This document shows, piece after piece, positions 1-8,316 of a stretch of 64,000 nt of DNA (position 1 is its first letter; the number at the start of each line of letters is the position of its first letter). Made by a program: the position numbers and the translations under genes. Source of the stretch: Candidatus Hydrogenedentota bacterium (lineage in GTDB: Bacteria > Hydrogenedentota > Hydrogenedentia > Hydrogenedentales > CAITNO01); NCBI GenBank assembly GCA_903893795.1, contig CAITNO010000069.1:1-64000 (forward strand), in the 5' to 3' direction. The notes under the pieces are model-generated. The model did not search any database. It was given only the letters and a program-made list of their open reading frames with translations, and was not told where the DNA came from.

Positions 1-2
1 AG

Positions 3-644
3 GCGGCGGCCAAGGCTTCCTTGGAGACCTACGACCGCTTCGTCACCAACGTGCTCAACTGGCCCCTGCCGCTGGTGGTGGGCACCGCTAACGAGCTGGA
101 CCCGCCGCTGCTCACCCTGTCGCCGGAGGCCGAGGCCGTAATCGAGGCGTTCGAAGATGAGGTCAACAGCATGCGCGATGCTCTTGCCGAAGATGACCCG
201 GTCCATGACCTGACCAATAAGCATATCGAGTTGGCGGGCCGAATTGCCGGTGTCTATTCCTTGGTCAGCAGCATCGAAACCCGCGTCGTTGACGGCGCGT
301 CCGCCAGGCACGCCGTGGCACTCGTGAAGTATGCGATGTCAGAATCGATCAGGCTGGTCACCCCCGTGGCCCCGAGCCCGCACGCGGACCTGGCCGAACG
401 CATCGCCCGGTGGATGGCCCGCAAGGGGCTGCGCGCGGTGAGCATGTCCCAACTGCAGAACGCGAGCCTTGGCCGCAAGCACACCGCCGCCGAGTTTGAG
501 CCGGCCATCAAGTTGCTCCTCGACTCGGGTTGGATCGTGGAGGAGGTCGCGCCGCGCCGGGACGGCAGACGCGGCGGGCGCACGAAGCGCATCTACGCGC
601 TGACCCGCGCTGCGATGCGTGAGCTGAAGTTCCCCGGCGCCTGA
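3..644 (+). CDS. DUF3987-like protein, C-terminal part (cut by window start)
   Basis: The reading frame is open from the first bases, so the gene begins outside the window; the TTG at 21 is probably internal. The visible 213 codons contain a stretch resembling the C-terminal part of DUF3987 (YfjI-type) proteins, with 'LSPEAEAVIEAFEDEV' followed by 'LAGRIAGVYSLV'. They end in a basic winged-helix-like tail (about the last 75 residues, 'GRRGGRTKRIYALT'). DUF3987 proteins are putative primase/helicase-type replication proteins of phages and integrative elements. The zinc-finger primase-like gene at 1602-1123 fits the same replication module. The family call rests on pattern recognition of a partial sequence, so it is moderate. 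Confidence 0.55.
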   Translation, partial: AAAKASLETYDRFVTNVLNWPLPLVVGTANELDPPLLTLSPEAEAVIEAFEDEVNSMRDALAEDDPVHDLTNKHIELAGRIAGVYSLVSSIETRVVDGASARHAVALVKYAMSESIRLVTPVAPSPHADLAERIARWMARKGLRAVSMSQLQNASLGRKHTAAEFEPAIKLLLDSGWIVEEVAPRRDGRRGGRTKRIYALTRAAMRELKFPGA

Positions 645-718
645 TGCACAGCAGTGTGGCCGGGGCCACACAGGCCCCGGCCACTTACACAAAAACAATA
701 ACGTAAGGATATTTTCCA

Positions 719-1126
719 ATGACTAAGAAGCAAAATCAGATCGAGATGTTGCAGATGGTGGTAGTGAAGCATGGCGAGGCCCGGCAGGTCGGCCGGTCGA
801 AGAGCACCTTCCGGATGGTTCAGTACCGCGTCGGCCGGTGCGGCGGCGAGGTGTTCATCATCATCGACGGCACCGAGCCATCCTGCGCTGGGACGACAAC
901 CAGGAAGTGGATCCCGGTGAGTCGGCTGCGCCCCTCGTTCGAGGAGTGGGCACGGCAGGACGCCGAATCCATCGCCAGCGGGGACGGCGCGGTCGCCCAC
1001 TTCGGCAAGTATTTGAAACCTCCTTTGCCGAAGAACAGCACGATGTCCGGGCGGATGGCCGCGGTGCTGCGCAAGGAGGGCATCCTCGTGGCCGGTGACA
1101 TGGTTGAGGTCCTGCTGCCCGACTAG
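719..1126 (+). CDS. Hypothetical protein of the element (135 aa)
   Basis: An ATG at 719 follows a purine-rich site ('gtaaggat', 703-710) at good spacing. The 135-residue product is soluble, with no signal peptide or membrane segment. Its N-terminal half is rich in short beta-strands ('MVVVKHG', 'EVFIIIDGT') and its C-terminal half is helical. I do not recognise the family. Its stop codon (TAG, 1124-1126) overlaps the stop of the converging primase-like gene (1123-1125), so the two genes share two bases at their ends. It probably belongs to the same element as its neighbours. Confidence 0.55.
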   Translation: MTKKQNQIEMLQMVVVKHGEARQVGRSKSTFRMVQYRVGRCGGEVFIIIDGTEPSCAGTTTRKWIPVSRLRPSFEEWARQDAESIASGDGAVAHFGKYLKPPLPKNSTMSGRMAAVLRKEGILVAGDMVEVLLPD

Positions 1127-1602
1127 GGCAGCAGGCCGCAGCGGTCCCGCCACATCCACCCGAAGTCCCTGACCAGACCCAGGCGCAGCTTGCCCACCGT
1201 CTCGGGGGTGAGGCCGCGCTTCCGGCGCAGCCATTCCATGGCATCCGAGTCTTTCCGGAGCCGCTCCTCGCCGCGCTCGACCTGCTCGCGCACGAACTTC
1301 GTCCACTTGGCAGGATCGACTATCTCGTTCGGGTTCTCCTCGAACACCTCCGCACGTTCCTCCGCCGGGCACTCGCGGGCCTTTGCCGCCGCTTCCTCCG
1401 GGCTGAGTCCCTTGACGATTTCGAGGAACTTCCGCAGCCCGCCCTTGATGCCGCACTGCCTGCAGTGGAAGGTGTTCTTGTTCACCCAGACGGCAAAGCG
1501 GTCCTCGCCCCTGCACTCCGGGCAGGGGCCGCGGCTGACCCCGTTCGCGTCTGGCGGTCCCAGCGCGATGCCCATCTCTTCCAGCTCTCTGACGATTCCC
1601 AT
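1123..1602 (-). CDS. Zinc-finger primase-like protein (159 aa), possibly truncated
   Basis: The likely start is the ATG at 1602 ('MGIVRELEEMG'); an open frame extends upstream to 1929 but looks non-coding. Residues 27-50 form a CHC2/Zn-ribbon: C27-x2-C30 and C47-x2-C50 around a 'FAVWVNKNTFHC' core, as in DnaG or phage primase zinc domains. Residues 122-142 ('MEWLRRKRGLTPETVGKLR') match the segment that follows the zinc domain in DnaG-type primases. The protein then stops where a Toprim or helicase part would normally begin. It may therefore be a natural stand-alone zinc subunit or a truncation. The convergent gene ends within the same stop triplet. Confidence 0.6.
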   Translation of the reverse strand: MGIVRELEEMGIALGPPDANGVSRGPCPECRGEDRFAVWVNKNTFHCRQCGIKGGLRKFLEIVKGLSPEEAAAKARECPAEERAEVFEENPNEIVDPAKWTKFVREQVERGEERLRKDSDAMEWLRRKRGLTPETVGKLRLGLVRDFGWMWRDRCGLLP

Positions 1603-1996
1603 TCCAGCACCTTCCGCTTCGACGTCGGCCGAGTCTGTCCGGCGTCCAGAGGAGGATAGGGCAAAGGGGGACTGGATGCAACAGGGCTCCGCCCCGCGCC
1701 TGCCGACGGGAGACGCCTGCCGCCGCACTGGACCGGACCTGCCCGGCGGCACGACATGCGGGCAAATCCAGCATTCCCCCCTTGGGACACCCAACTTCCC
1801 GAAATGTGGTTCCGGTCCGTTTCTGGTCCGCACAGCACCTCTCGGCCTGGATGCACCGGCTCGCGCGTTTCCTTGCTCCGCATCACTTCGTGGGCGTGGC
1901 AGCAGGACACCGCATGCTCTCCGGTCCACCCCACCCTCCCACGGAGGCGCCGTCCGCCCTTATTCTTATTAGTGTGATAGATACATAGTTGTTATA
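1603..1996. other. Non-coding end of the element
   Basis: About 390 bases upstream of the primase-like gene and before the tRNA-Ser fragment. Open frames here run antisense or out of frame and have no ribosome site or recognisable protein. The last 50 bases (about 1955-1996) are AT-rich, unlike the GC-rich DNA around them, as often seen next to attachment sites. No integrase or excisionase was found. Confidence 0.5.
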
Positions 1997-2049
1997 CTTG
2001 AAAACCGGCGACGTCAGTCTTGCGAGTTCGAGTCCCGCACCCTCCGCCA
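1997..2049 (+). other. tRNA-Ser(UGA) 3' fragment, attachment-site remnant
   Basis: The 53 bases run from the anticodon loop ('cttgaaaaccggcgac') through a variable arm and T-arm ('gcgagttcgagtcccgc') to the acceptor end and encoded CCA ('accctccgcca'). They match the 3' half of a bacterial tRNA-Ser with anticodon UGA. The 5' half is absent: the bases before 1997 are AT-rich and cannot form a D-arm or acceptor strand. A 3' tRNA fragment beginning in the anticodon loop is the typical scar left on the chromosomal side when a tyrosine-recombinase element integrates and rebuilds the tRNA at its other end. Confidence 0.75.
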
Positions 2050-2422
2050 TCTTTTTCCCTTGGTTTGCAACGGTGATTGGGCCGTGGGGGCCAGGTCACC
2101 AGACTTTGTCGGGTTTCTCCAGGTTGTCTCTGGGTCCTTCATGCTGCGCATACTCCGACTCGTTATGCCCTTTCGTTCAGCCTCTCCCTGTTGACAAAAA
2201 CCGTTGGAAGGCGCACAATCAAAGCGTCCGGTGCTCAACCTCTGGACGTCAGGTTATCCAGCCACCTTGTACGCCCGAACGGGTGGAGACTGTTGTCCAA
2301 TCTTTGCCATTCCCTTGCCGGGGCTTTACGTGCGTGTGTTTTAATAATGACAAGGAGATGTCGCGAATCCAGACGTTGCGCCTTTGCGAGAGCCTAAGAA
2401 CCTATAACATGCGGAGACGCTG
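2050..2422. other. Intergenic region, no gene seen
   Basis: About 370 bases between the attachment scar and the B12-binding gene. Both strands have open frames (for example the antisense of the tRNA fragment), but none has a ribosome site or protein-like composition. I see no tRNA, repeat or clear terminator. Confidence 0.5.
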
Positions 2423-3232
2423 ATGACCGAAACAGGGAGGAGCGCGATGGACACCGGCGACGAACTCGTGACGCCAATACAGAAGTCCCAATATCACCTT
2501 ATCAACGATGACCGCTCTGAGACCCTCCCCAAAACCCTCAAGTTCATCGACCGGGGTGCGCCACTGGGGAATTTGGCTGAAAAGTATCTGTATGCGATGC
2601 TGGCCCGTGAACGCAATCGCGCGGGTGACCTTGTCATGGAGGCCGTTGCGCACGGCACAAGCGTTAGGGAGCTTTATCTGCATGTGTTGCAACCTGTCCA
2701 GTACGAGATAGGCTGGCTCTGGCAGACCGGCCGAATCTCGGTGGGACATGAGCATTATTGTACGAATTCCACGCAATTCATCATGTCCATGCTGTACCCG
2801 CACCTGTTCAACGGGGAACGCGCCGGCAGACGGGTGCTGGCGGCCTGTGTGCAGGGTGAACTTCATGAATTGGGATTGCGCATGCTGACAGACTTCTTTG
2901 AAATGGACGGTTGGGACACCCACTACCTTGGCGCCAACATGCCTATTGACGGGGTGGTGAGCACGATGGCGGAATGGAAGACCGATGTGCTGGCGGTTGG
3001 GGTGACCATGCATTACCATCTCGATGATGCCCAGAAGCTGATTCGTGCGGTGCACGACTCGGTGCAAACGCGCGACGCCGTTGTTCTCGTCGGCGGCTAC
3101 ACCTGCCGCGTGGTGGACAACCTGTGGCAAAAGCTTGGAGCGGATGGGACCGCCGCGGATGCACAGCAGGCAATCGTGCTGGCAACGCAGCTTATGAAAG
3201 AGAGGCGGACCAATGGCCGAGGATGTTCTTAA
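2423..3232 (+). CDS. CarH-like adenosylcobalamin photoreceptor domain protein, no DNA-binding domain
   Basis: A 269-residue cytoplasmic protein with a helical bundle (about 45-130) followed by a Rossmann-type B12-binding domain (about 136-260). Two diagnostic motifs are present. W100-x9-E110-H111 is the W-x9-EH signature of CarH-type light-sensing cobalamin domains. E146-L-H148-E-L-G151 is the variant of D/E-x-H-x2-G that supplies the lower axial histidine. CarH and LitR normally carry an N-terminal MerR helix-turn-helix. Here only about 40 unrelated residues precede the bundle, so the protein cannot repress DNA by itself. It overlaps the next gene by 20 nt, which suggests a two-protein light- or B12-responsive unit. 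The domain call is strong; light sensing is inference. Confidence 0.8.
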   Translation: MTETGRSAMDTGDELVTPIQKSQYHLINDDRSETLPKTLKFIDRGAPLGNLAEKYLYAMLARERNRAGDLVMEAVAHGTSVRELYLHVLQPVQYEIGWLWQTGRISVGHEHYCTNSTQFIMSMLYPHLFNGERAGRRVLAACVQGELHELGLRMLTDFFEMDGWDTHYLGANMPIDGVVSTMAEWKTDVLAVGVTMHYHLDDAQKLIRAVHDSVQTRDAVVLVGGYTCRVVDNLWQKLGADGTAADAQQAIVLATQLMKERRTNGRGCS

Positions 3233-3977
3233 ACCGGTCTCACCCGGGGCCCTTTCGGCGTTTGACGCGGTCCGCGCCAAGGTCGAAGAAGAGGTGCTCA
3301 TACGATGTCTCACGGAGGATGCACCCCAGCAGACCATGGGGCCCAACGCCGAAGCCATGATCAAGAGCGGTCTCGGTTTTGTAAGCAGGATGCTGCGCGC
3401 GGCAATGAGTTTCTCGGCGGGCGAGATCCTGGCGGACGAGATGGAATGGGGCAAGACGCACCTTCCCGAATGCGGGGTTTCCACTTTGATGGTCATGAGA
3501 AACTTTGATCGTTACTTGAAGGCCCTGTCAGAGAGCATGCCACAGGAGGCCCTCGAAGAAATTCGCCCTTACATCGAAAATATGCTTGCGGGACAGCGCG
3601 GCATCATCAAGGCCGCAAATCATGAAAACATGGCCATGAAGCCCGGGGATGACGGTTTCTATGACGACTTAAGCCGCTTGAACAACGAACTCATCAATCT
3701 GCAGCGGGAAATGGCGAAGAGGAACGCCGAACTGCGGAACGAAAAGGAAAAAGCCGAAAAGCTCAGTGCAGACTTGGCGGAATCCCTGCGCCGAGTCAAG
3801 CGGCTGGAGGGCATAATACCGATATGTATGCACTGCCGTCGCATTCGTGACGACCAGGAATCCTGGCAGGAAGTCGTGGACTATATCACCGACCATTCAG
3901 ATGCCATGTTCAGCCACAGTTTATGCCCGGATTGTGAGGAGAAGTTCTATCCTGGAAATGGCGCCAAGGAAGAATGA
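3213..3977 (+). CDS. Coiled-coil signalling protein with C-terminal Cys-rich motif
   Basis: A 254-residue partner of the upstream B12 protein. Residues about 1-135 are helical, possibly another cobalamin-bundle or globin-like fold. Residues about 150-200 form a coiled coil rich in K and E. The tail contains 'LEGIIPICMHCRRIRDD', then 'WQEVVDYI' and 'FSHSLCPDC', ending near 'EKFYP'. This C-x2-C...C-x2-C module is a recurrent C-terminal tail on PAS or response-regulator proteins (usually 'LPICASCKKIRDD...CPEC..KLYP'). It probably passes a signal from the B12 photoreceptor; its output is unknown. No DNA-binding or kinase domain is visible. The gene starts inside the 3' end of the previous gene, implying translational coupling. 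Confidence 0.65.
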   Translation: MAEDVLKPVSPGALSAFDAVRAKVEEEVLIRCLTEDAPQQTMGPNAEAMIKSGLGFVSRMLRAAMSFSAGEILADEMEWGKTHLPECGVSTLMVMRNFDRYLKALSESMPQEALEEIRPYIENMLAGQRGIIKAANHENMAMKPGDDGFYDDLSRLNNELINLQREMAKRNAELRNEKEKAEKLSADLAESLRRVKRLEGIIPICMHCRRIRDDQESWQEVVDYITDHSDAMFSHSLCPDCEEKFYPGNGAKEE

Positions 3978-4033
3978 CACGGGCCCTCCACGAGTATTCC
4001 GCGTTTCTTGCTTTTCTTCAACAGATATTGCCC

Positions 4034-4085
4034 TGTTGTGGCGTGATTTCCAGACCACGCCACTCTTCCGACCAAAGGTCTCCTC
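4034..4085 (+). repeat. REP-like hairpin repeat, copy A
   Basis: The repeat has an imperfect hairpin ('tggcgtgatttccagacc' plus 'acgcca') and then a second short inverted repeat ('gaccaaaggtc') and 'tcctc'. Related copies lie at 9747, 26102 and 27030. The upstream bases 4005-4030 ('ttgcttttcttcaacagat') also match the repeat module near 6710. Confidence 0.7.
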
Positions 4086-4115
4086 ATCCTTTCGTTGCGC
4101 CTCCACCACTGCGCC

Positions 4116-6443
4116 TTACGGCAGGATGAGCTTGATGTAATCGTTGACCACCGTGGAGTAGTTGCCGGCACCGTCGAGGTACTGCACGCGCACCGTGTGG
4201 TAGCCCACACCCGCGGGCAGGGTGTAGGGGTGGGGATTCTCGGGCAGCATCCAGGCGGACCAGGTGGAGCCGTTGTCACTGAAACGCATGCGCGCCACAC
4301 CGGCGCCCGCATCGGCCCAGGTCAGTCCCAGTGTCACCGACCGTGTGGTCGTGGTTGCGGCGCCGCAGTTGACAATAATTGTGCCGGTTGGCAGTGTCTG
4401 GTCCAGACGGATGTAATCGCTGAAAATGGCCGATTTGTTGTTCAGCTTGTCGAGATACTGCACGCGCACCGTCTTGTGGCCGTCCCCGGCTGGGAGTGTG
4501 TAGCCGCGGGTCGCGGCCGTTGGTTCCCAGGCGGACCAGTGCGACCCGTCGTCGCTAAAGCGCATCCTTACCACGCCGGTGCCGCCCCCGCCCGCCCAGA
4601 CCAGCGCAAGGGAGACGGTGCGGTTGTTGGTGGCCGAGCGGTTGCCGTTGATGACGATGCCGCCTGTCATGGGTTCAACCCCCATCGACACGTACAGGGC
4701 CACGGCGCTGCCAATGGGCACCTCTTCGCCCGCCGAAGGAATCTGGCGGGAAACAAGGCCTGCTGCCACGGTGTCGCTGTATTCTTGGGAGACGGGGCCC
4801 AGGGTAAAACCGGCACCGAAAACCAGCGTCTCCGCCGCCGCCTGCACAAGGCCCACCACGTCGGGCACGACCACGTGGCACGAACCCCTTGAGACCACCA
4901 GGTCCACGGTGCTGCCGAACAGCGCAGTGCCCGGGGGCGCCGGGCTCTGGCGAATTACGCTGCCAGCGGTCACGGTGTCGCTGCAGTCGGTGGTGACGGT
5001 GCCAAGCTTCAGACCGGTCATCGCGAGCGCGGTCTCAGCCGCGGCCTGCGCAAGGTTCGTCACGTTGGGCACGGTCACACTGCACAGGCCCGATGAAAGG
5101 ACCAAATCCACCGCATCGCCGAAAAGGGCCGACCCGAGGCCCGCCGGGCTTTGGCGAAGCACGGCGCCGGGGGCAACCGTGTTGCTGCACTCGGCGGAGA
5201 CTGCGCCGACGTTTAGTCCGGCCGCCGCAAGCGCGGACTCGGCCGCAGCCTGTGCCAGACCCACCACGTCGGGCACGGTCACGCCGCACGGACCCGACGC
5301 GACCACCAGGTCCACCGTGCTGCCGGAGGCCACCGTCCCAAGGGCCGCAGGGCTCTGGCGAATCACACTGCCAACGGCCACCGTATTGCTGCACTCGGTC
5401 GTGACCGTGCCGGTCTTCAATTCGGCCGCCACAAGCGCCGTCCCAGCTTCAGACTGCGCAAGACCCACCACGTCGGGCACGGTCACCGGGGAGCTGTACC
5501 ACAGTTTGGCCGTTGTGTCGCCAGACCCAGTGAGCACTTTCGTGCCATCCGGGGAGAACGCCACGGACCACACGTTACCCGTGTGCCCGGTGAAAGTGCA
5601 GACAAGGTCTCCCGTGGCCTTATTCCACAGCCTGGCTGTTTTGTCATAGGACCCGGAGAGCACGTTGGTCCCGTCGGGCGAAAAAGCCACGGAGCTTACC
5701 CAGTCGCTGGACCCTGTGAAGCTGCGGACAAGGTCCCCCGTGGCCGTGTTCCAGAGTCTGACTGTACGGTCCCAAGACCCGGTGAGCACCGTTGTCCCGT
5801 CTGGGGAGAATGCCACCGACCTTACCTGCTCCGTGTGCCCTGTGAAGATGCGGATAAGGGCCGCCGTGTCCGCGTTCCACAGCCTGGCCGTTTGGTCATC
5901 CGACCCGATGAGCACCTTGGTTCCGTCCGGGGAGAACGCCACGGCATTGACCCCGACTGAAGCCACGGCGAAGCTGCGGATATAGGCTCCCGTGGCCGCA
6001 TTCCACAGCCTGGCCGAATAGTCGGACGACCCGGTGAGCACTTTCGTGCCATCCGGGGAGAACGCCACGGAGTTCACCCAGCTTCCGTGTCCAGTGAAGG
6101 TGCGGACAAGGTCCCCTGTGGCCGCGTTCCACAGCATGGCCTTCGTGTCAGAGGACCCGGTGAGCACCTTCGTGCCGTCCGGGGAGAACGCCGCGGAGAG
6201 CACATAGCCCGTGTGTCCAGTGAAGGTGCGGACAAGATTCCCGGTGGATGTGTCCCAGAGTTTGGCTGTGTTGTCGCCCGACCCGGTGAGCACCTGGGTT
6301 CCGTCCGGGGAGAACGCCACGGAGTAGACCGCCTGAGTGTGCCCGGTGAAGCTAAGGATTTCCGCAGCCCTTGCCCCGGCGACCAGCAAAAATGCAGCCG
6401 CCATGATGCCAAAGACCCTGGTTCCAACAGGACGCTGGGACAT
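4116..6443 (-). CDS. Secreted WD40 beta-propeller + PASTA repeat protein
   Basis: A 775-residue exported protein. The start at 6443 has a strong ribosome site ('aaaagaggag'). A signal peptide covers about residues 1-27, ending 'VAGARA'. Seven WD40 repeats follow (about 33-325), each with 'VAFSPDGT..LTGS.D..A.LW', enough for one closed propeller. Four tandem PASTA-like repeats come next (about 326-590), each starting like 'VTVPDVVGLAQ' and ending like 'VDLVVSSG', with a recurring Cys pair. The C-terminus has two copies of an 85-residue beta-sandwich ('RMRFSDDGSHWSAW' and 'KTVRVQYLD.. N'). PASTA domains normally bind muropeptides in Ser/Thr kinases and PBPs. Here they sit in a secreted scaffold, so the role is unknown, perhaps surface or matrix binding. 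The next gene combines PASTA with a Kelch-type propeller. Confidence 0.8.
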   Translation of the reverse strand: MSQRPVGTRVFGIMAAAFLLVAGARAAEILSFTGHTQAVYSVAFSPDGTQVLTGSGDNTAKLWDTSTGNLVRTFTGHTGYVLSAAFSPDGTKVLTGSSDTKAMLWNAATGDLVRTFTGHGSWVNSVAFSPDGTKVLTGSSDYSARLWNAATGAYIRSFAVASVGVNAVAFSPDGTKVLIGSDDQTARLWNADTAALIRIFTGHTEQVRSVAFSPDGTTVLTGSWDRTVRLWNTATGDLVRSFTGSSDWVSSVAFSPDGTNVLSGSYDKTARLWNKATGDLVCTFTGHTGNVWSVAFSPDGTKVLTGSGDTTAKLWYSSPVTVPDVVGLAQSEAGTALVAAELKTGTVTTECSNTVAVGSVIRQSPAALGTVASGSTVDLVVASGPCGVTVPDVVGLAQAAAESALAAAGLNVGAVSAECSNTVAPGAVLRQSPAGLGSALFGDAVDLVLSSGLCSVTVPNVTNLAQAAAETALAMTGLKLGTVTTDCSDTVTAGSVIRQSPAPPGTALFGSTVDLVVSRGSCHVVVPDVVGLVQAAAETLVFGAGFTLGPVSQEYSDTVAAGLVSRQIPSAGEEVPIGSAVALYVSMGVEPMTGGIVINGNRSATNNRTVSLALVWAGGGGTGVVRMRFSDDGSHWSAWEPTAATRGYTLPAGDGHKTVRVQYLDKLNNKSAIFSDYIRLDQTLPTGTIIVNCGAATTTTRSVTLGLTWADAGAGVARMRFSDNGSTWSAWMLPENPHPYTLPAGVGYHTVRVQYLDGAGNYSTVVNDYIKLILP

Positions 6444-6689
6444 GTTGCTTCTCCTCTTTTTGGAATGTCGTACGCATTATGACCTCATCAATCCAACCTG
6501 AACTTAAATACTCTATAGCGTGTCCAGGCTGTGGACGGTCAGGGATTTCCTGAGAGAGGCCTTCCAATTACCTTAGTTTGCTCCACTTCTTGGAGGTATG
6601 CTGTTTTGACTTTGGGACAGTGCCTTGGTATTTGCGTTCCGTTGCGACGTGTGCCCGACCACAGGCTGACACCGGTCCTCCAGCCCTCT

Positions 6690-6746
6690 CCACCCTGCCG
6701 AGCATTCCGCTTTCCTTGCTTTTCTTCAGGAGATGTTGCTATACAT
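6690..6746 (+). repeat. Dispersed repeat module with 'gatgttgctatacat' (copy 1)
   Basis: The stretch 'ccttgcttttcttcaggaga' is followed by 'gatgttgctatacat' (6732-6746). The same order recurs at 8340-8373, and the 3' core occurs again at 9887-9901. It lies in the 5' flank of the Kelch lipoprotein gene. Confidence 0.65.
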
Positions 6747-6829
6747 GGCGGTGGCGGATTCAATTGAAAAGAGGGAGTCTGCGCTCCCGACGGAATTATG
6801 GGGCGTCCTCACGCAGGAGGCGGATTGTC

Positions 6830-8242
6830 ATGACCTTCAGGCTGCTGCGATATTATACTCCGATTGCGCTGTTCGCGCTGGTGTCTGTGCTCGCCGGGTG
6901 TCCGAAACCGCTGGTGGCGGTTCCGGATGTGGTGAACATGTCACAGGACGCGGCATCGGCCGTGATCATTGGCGCGGACCTTGCCGTGGGAACGGTCACG
7001 CAGGCGTACAGTTCCACCGTCGCCTCGGGCAGCGTCCTTTCCCAGATCCCGGCGGCGGGCGAGAGCGTTTCGTCGGGCACGCCGGTCCTGCTCACCGTGT
7101 CGGAGGGGCCACAGCCCGTCACCGTGCCCAACCTCGTCGGTCTGGCGCAGGCCGAAGCACAGACGGCCCTCACAGGGGTCGGTCTGGCTGTAGGCGAAGT
7201 TGCACGGCAGCACAACGCCACCGTCCCTTGGGGTTCCGTCATCTCCCAATCCCCGGAGGCGGGCGCCAGTGTGGCTCCGGGAACGGCCGTCGCCCTGACT
7301 GTGTCGGACGGCCCCGAGGCCGCGCCCGTGGGAAGTGTGTGGGGCGCGGCCACCATGAACGCCGACTGGTCGTCGCGCATGACCACGGCGGCGGTGTTCG
7401 ACAGCAAGCTCTGGGTGCTCGGCGGGAACGGGCCGCGCCCCGACAGTTGGACGGTCTGGAACGATGTGTGGTGGTCGTCCGACGGTACGGTCTGGCATCA
7501 GGCCACGGCAAACGCCGACTGGTCGCCGCGCATGACCACCACGGTGGTCTTCGACAACAAGCTGTGGGTGCTCGGGGGGGCCGACGGGAGCGCCACGCGC
7601 CTGAACACTTCCTTCTATAACGATGTGTGGTGGTCGTCTGACGGCGTGGCGTGGCACCAGGCCACGGCGAGTGCCGACTGGTCGGTCCGCGTGGCGGCGG
7701 CGGTGGTGTTCGACGGCAAGATGTGGGTGCTTGGCGGTGTGGGTCCGGGACTCACCACTAAGAATGACGTGTGGTGGTCCTCCGATGGTGCGACCTGGCA
7801 CCAGGCCACGGCGGGAGCCGGTTGGTCGGCCCGCGGGGCCGCGGTGGCGGTGTTCAACGGCAAGATGTGGGTTCTCGGCGGAATGTTGTCCGGTGCCTCC
7901 TCCCTCAAGAACGACGTGTGGTGGTCGACTGACGGCATCTCCTGGACCCGGGCCACGGCACATGCCGACTGGTCGCCACGGGGAGCCCACACGGCGGCGG
8001 TGTTCAACGACAAACTCTGGGTGCTCGGTGGAATGCTGAGCGGCGCTTCCACCTCCAAGAACGATGTGTGGTGGTCATCCGACGGCGCGGCGTGGCACCA
8101 GGCCACGGCGAATGCCGGATGGTCCGTGCGCGGGTTTCATGCGACGGCAGTTTTCGACAACGCCCTGTGGGTCCTTGGCGGAAGGGAGACGCTCGCTGGC
8201 TCGACCGCCTACAACGACGTTTGGCACAGCGTGGTCAACTGA
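6830..8242 (+). CDS. Lipoprotein with two PASTA domains and Kelch-type propeller
   Basis: The start is the ATG at 6830, preceded by 'gcaggagg' at 9-nt spacing; the open frame runs further up, but that part is repeat DNA. The 470-residue product has a lipoprotein signal peptide ending in the lipobox 'LAGC' with Cys24. Two PASTA-like repeats follow (about 28-160, 'VAVPDVVNMSQDAA', 'VTVPNLVGLAQAEA'). About seven Kelch-like blades fill the rest, each with 'W.SSDG..WHQAT..A.WS.R...AVF..K.WVLGG'. It should be anchored in a membrane and exposed outside the cytoplasm. It shares the PASTA-plus-propeller design with the divergent gene at 4116-6443, so the pair may be paralogous surface proteins. The ligand is unknown. 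Confidence 0.8.
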   Translation: MTFRLLRYYTPIALFALVSVLAGCPKPLVAVPDVVNMSQDAASAVIIGADLAVGTVTQAYSSTVASGSVLSQIPAAGESVSSGTPVLLTVSEGPQPVTVPNLVGLAQAEAQTALTGVGLAVGEVARQHNATVPWGSVISQSPEAGASVAPGTAVALTVSDGPEAAPVGSVWGAATMNADWSSRMTTAAVFDSKLWVLGGNGPRPDSWTVWNDVWWSSDGTVWHQATANADWSPRMTTTVVFDNKLWVLGGADGSATRLNTSFYNDVWWSSDGVAWHQATASADWSVRVAAAVVFDGKMWVLGGVGPGLTTKNDVWWSSDGATWHQATAGAGWSARGAAVAVFNGKMWVLGGMLSGASSLKNDVWWSTDGISWTRATAHADWSPRGAHTAAVFNDKLWVLGGMLSGASTSKNDVWWSSDGAAWHQATANAGWSVRGFHATAVFDNALWVLGGRETLAGSTAYNDVWHSVVN

Positions 8243-8316
8243 GCCGGGGGCGGTCCGCGAGATGGCGGCAGCCCACAAGGCGCTCTGCGCCGACCATCAA
8301 TCCCACGTGCCACTCC

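Larger units (their letters stand above)
1..1996. mobile_element. Right end of an integrated element (replication genes, tRNA-Ser target)
   Basis: This stretch carries a DUF3987 C-terminus, a small unknown gene and a zinc-finger primase-like gene. Such genes belong to phage, satellite or plasmid replication modules. It ends exactly where a 3' fragment of tRNA-Ser(UGA) begins at 1997. No integrase is visible, so it may lie at the other end, outside the window. The element call is inference from gene content plus the tRNA fragment. Confidence 0.65.

Noticed and set aside
1923..2050. Complete tRNA-Ser gene
   Set aside because: Only the 3' half from the anticodon loop is present; upstream DNA is AT-rich and forms no acceptor or D-arm.
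2014..2238. Minus-strand ORF ending 'RVRDSNSQD'
   Set aside because: It is the antisense of the tRNA-Ser fragment plus intergenic DNA, a well-known artefact peptide; no ribosome site.
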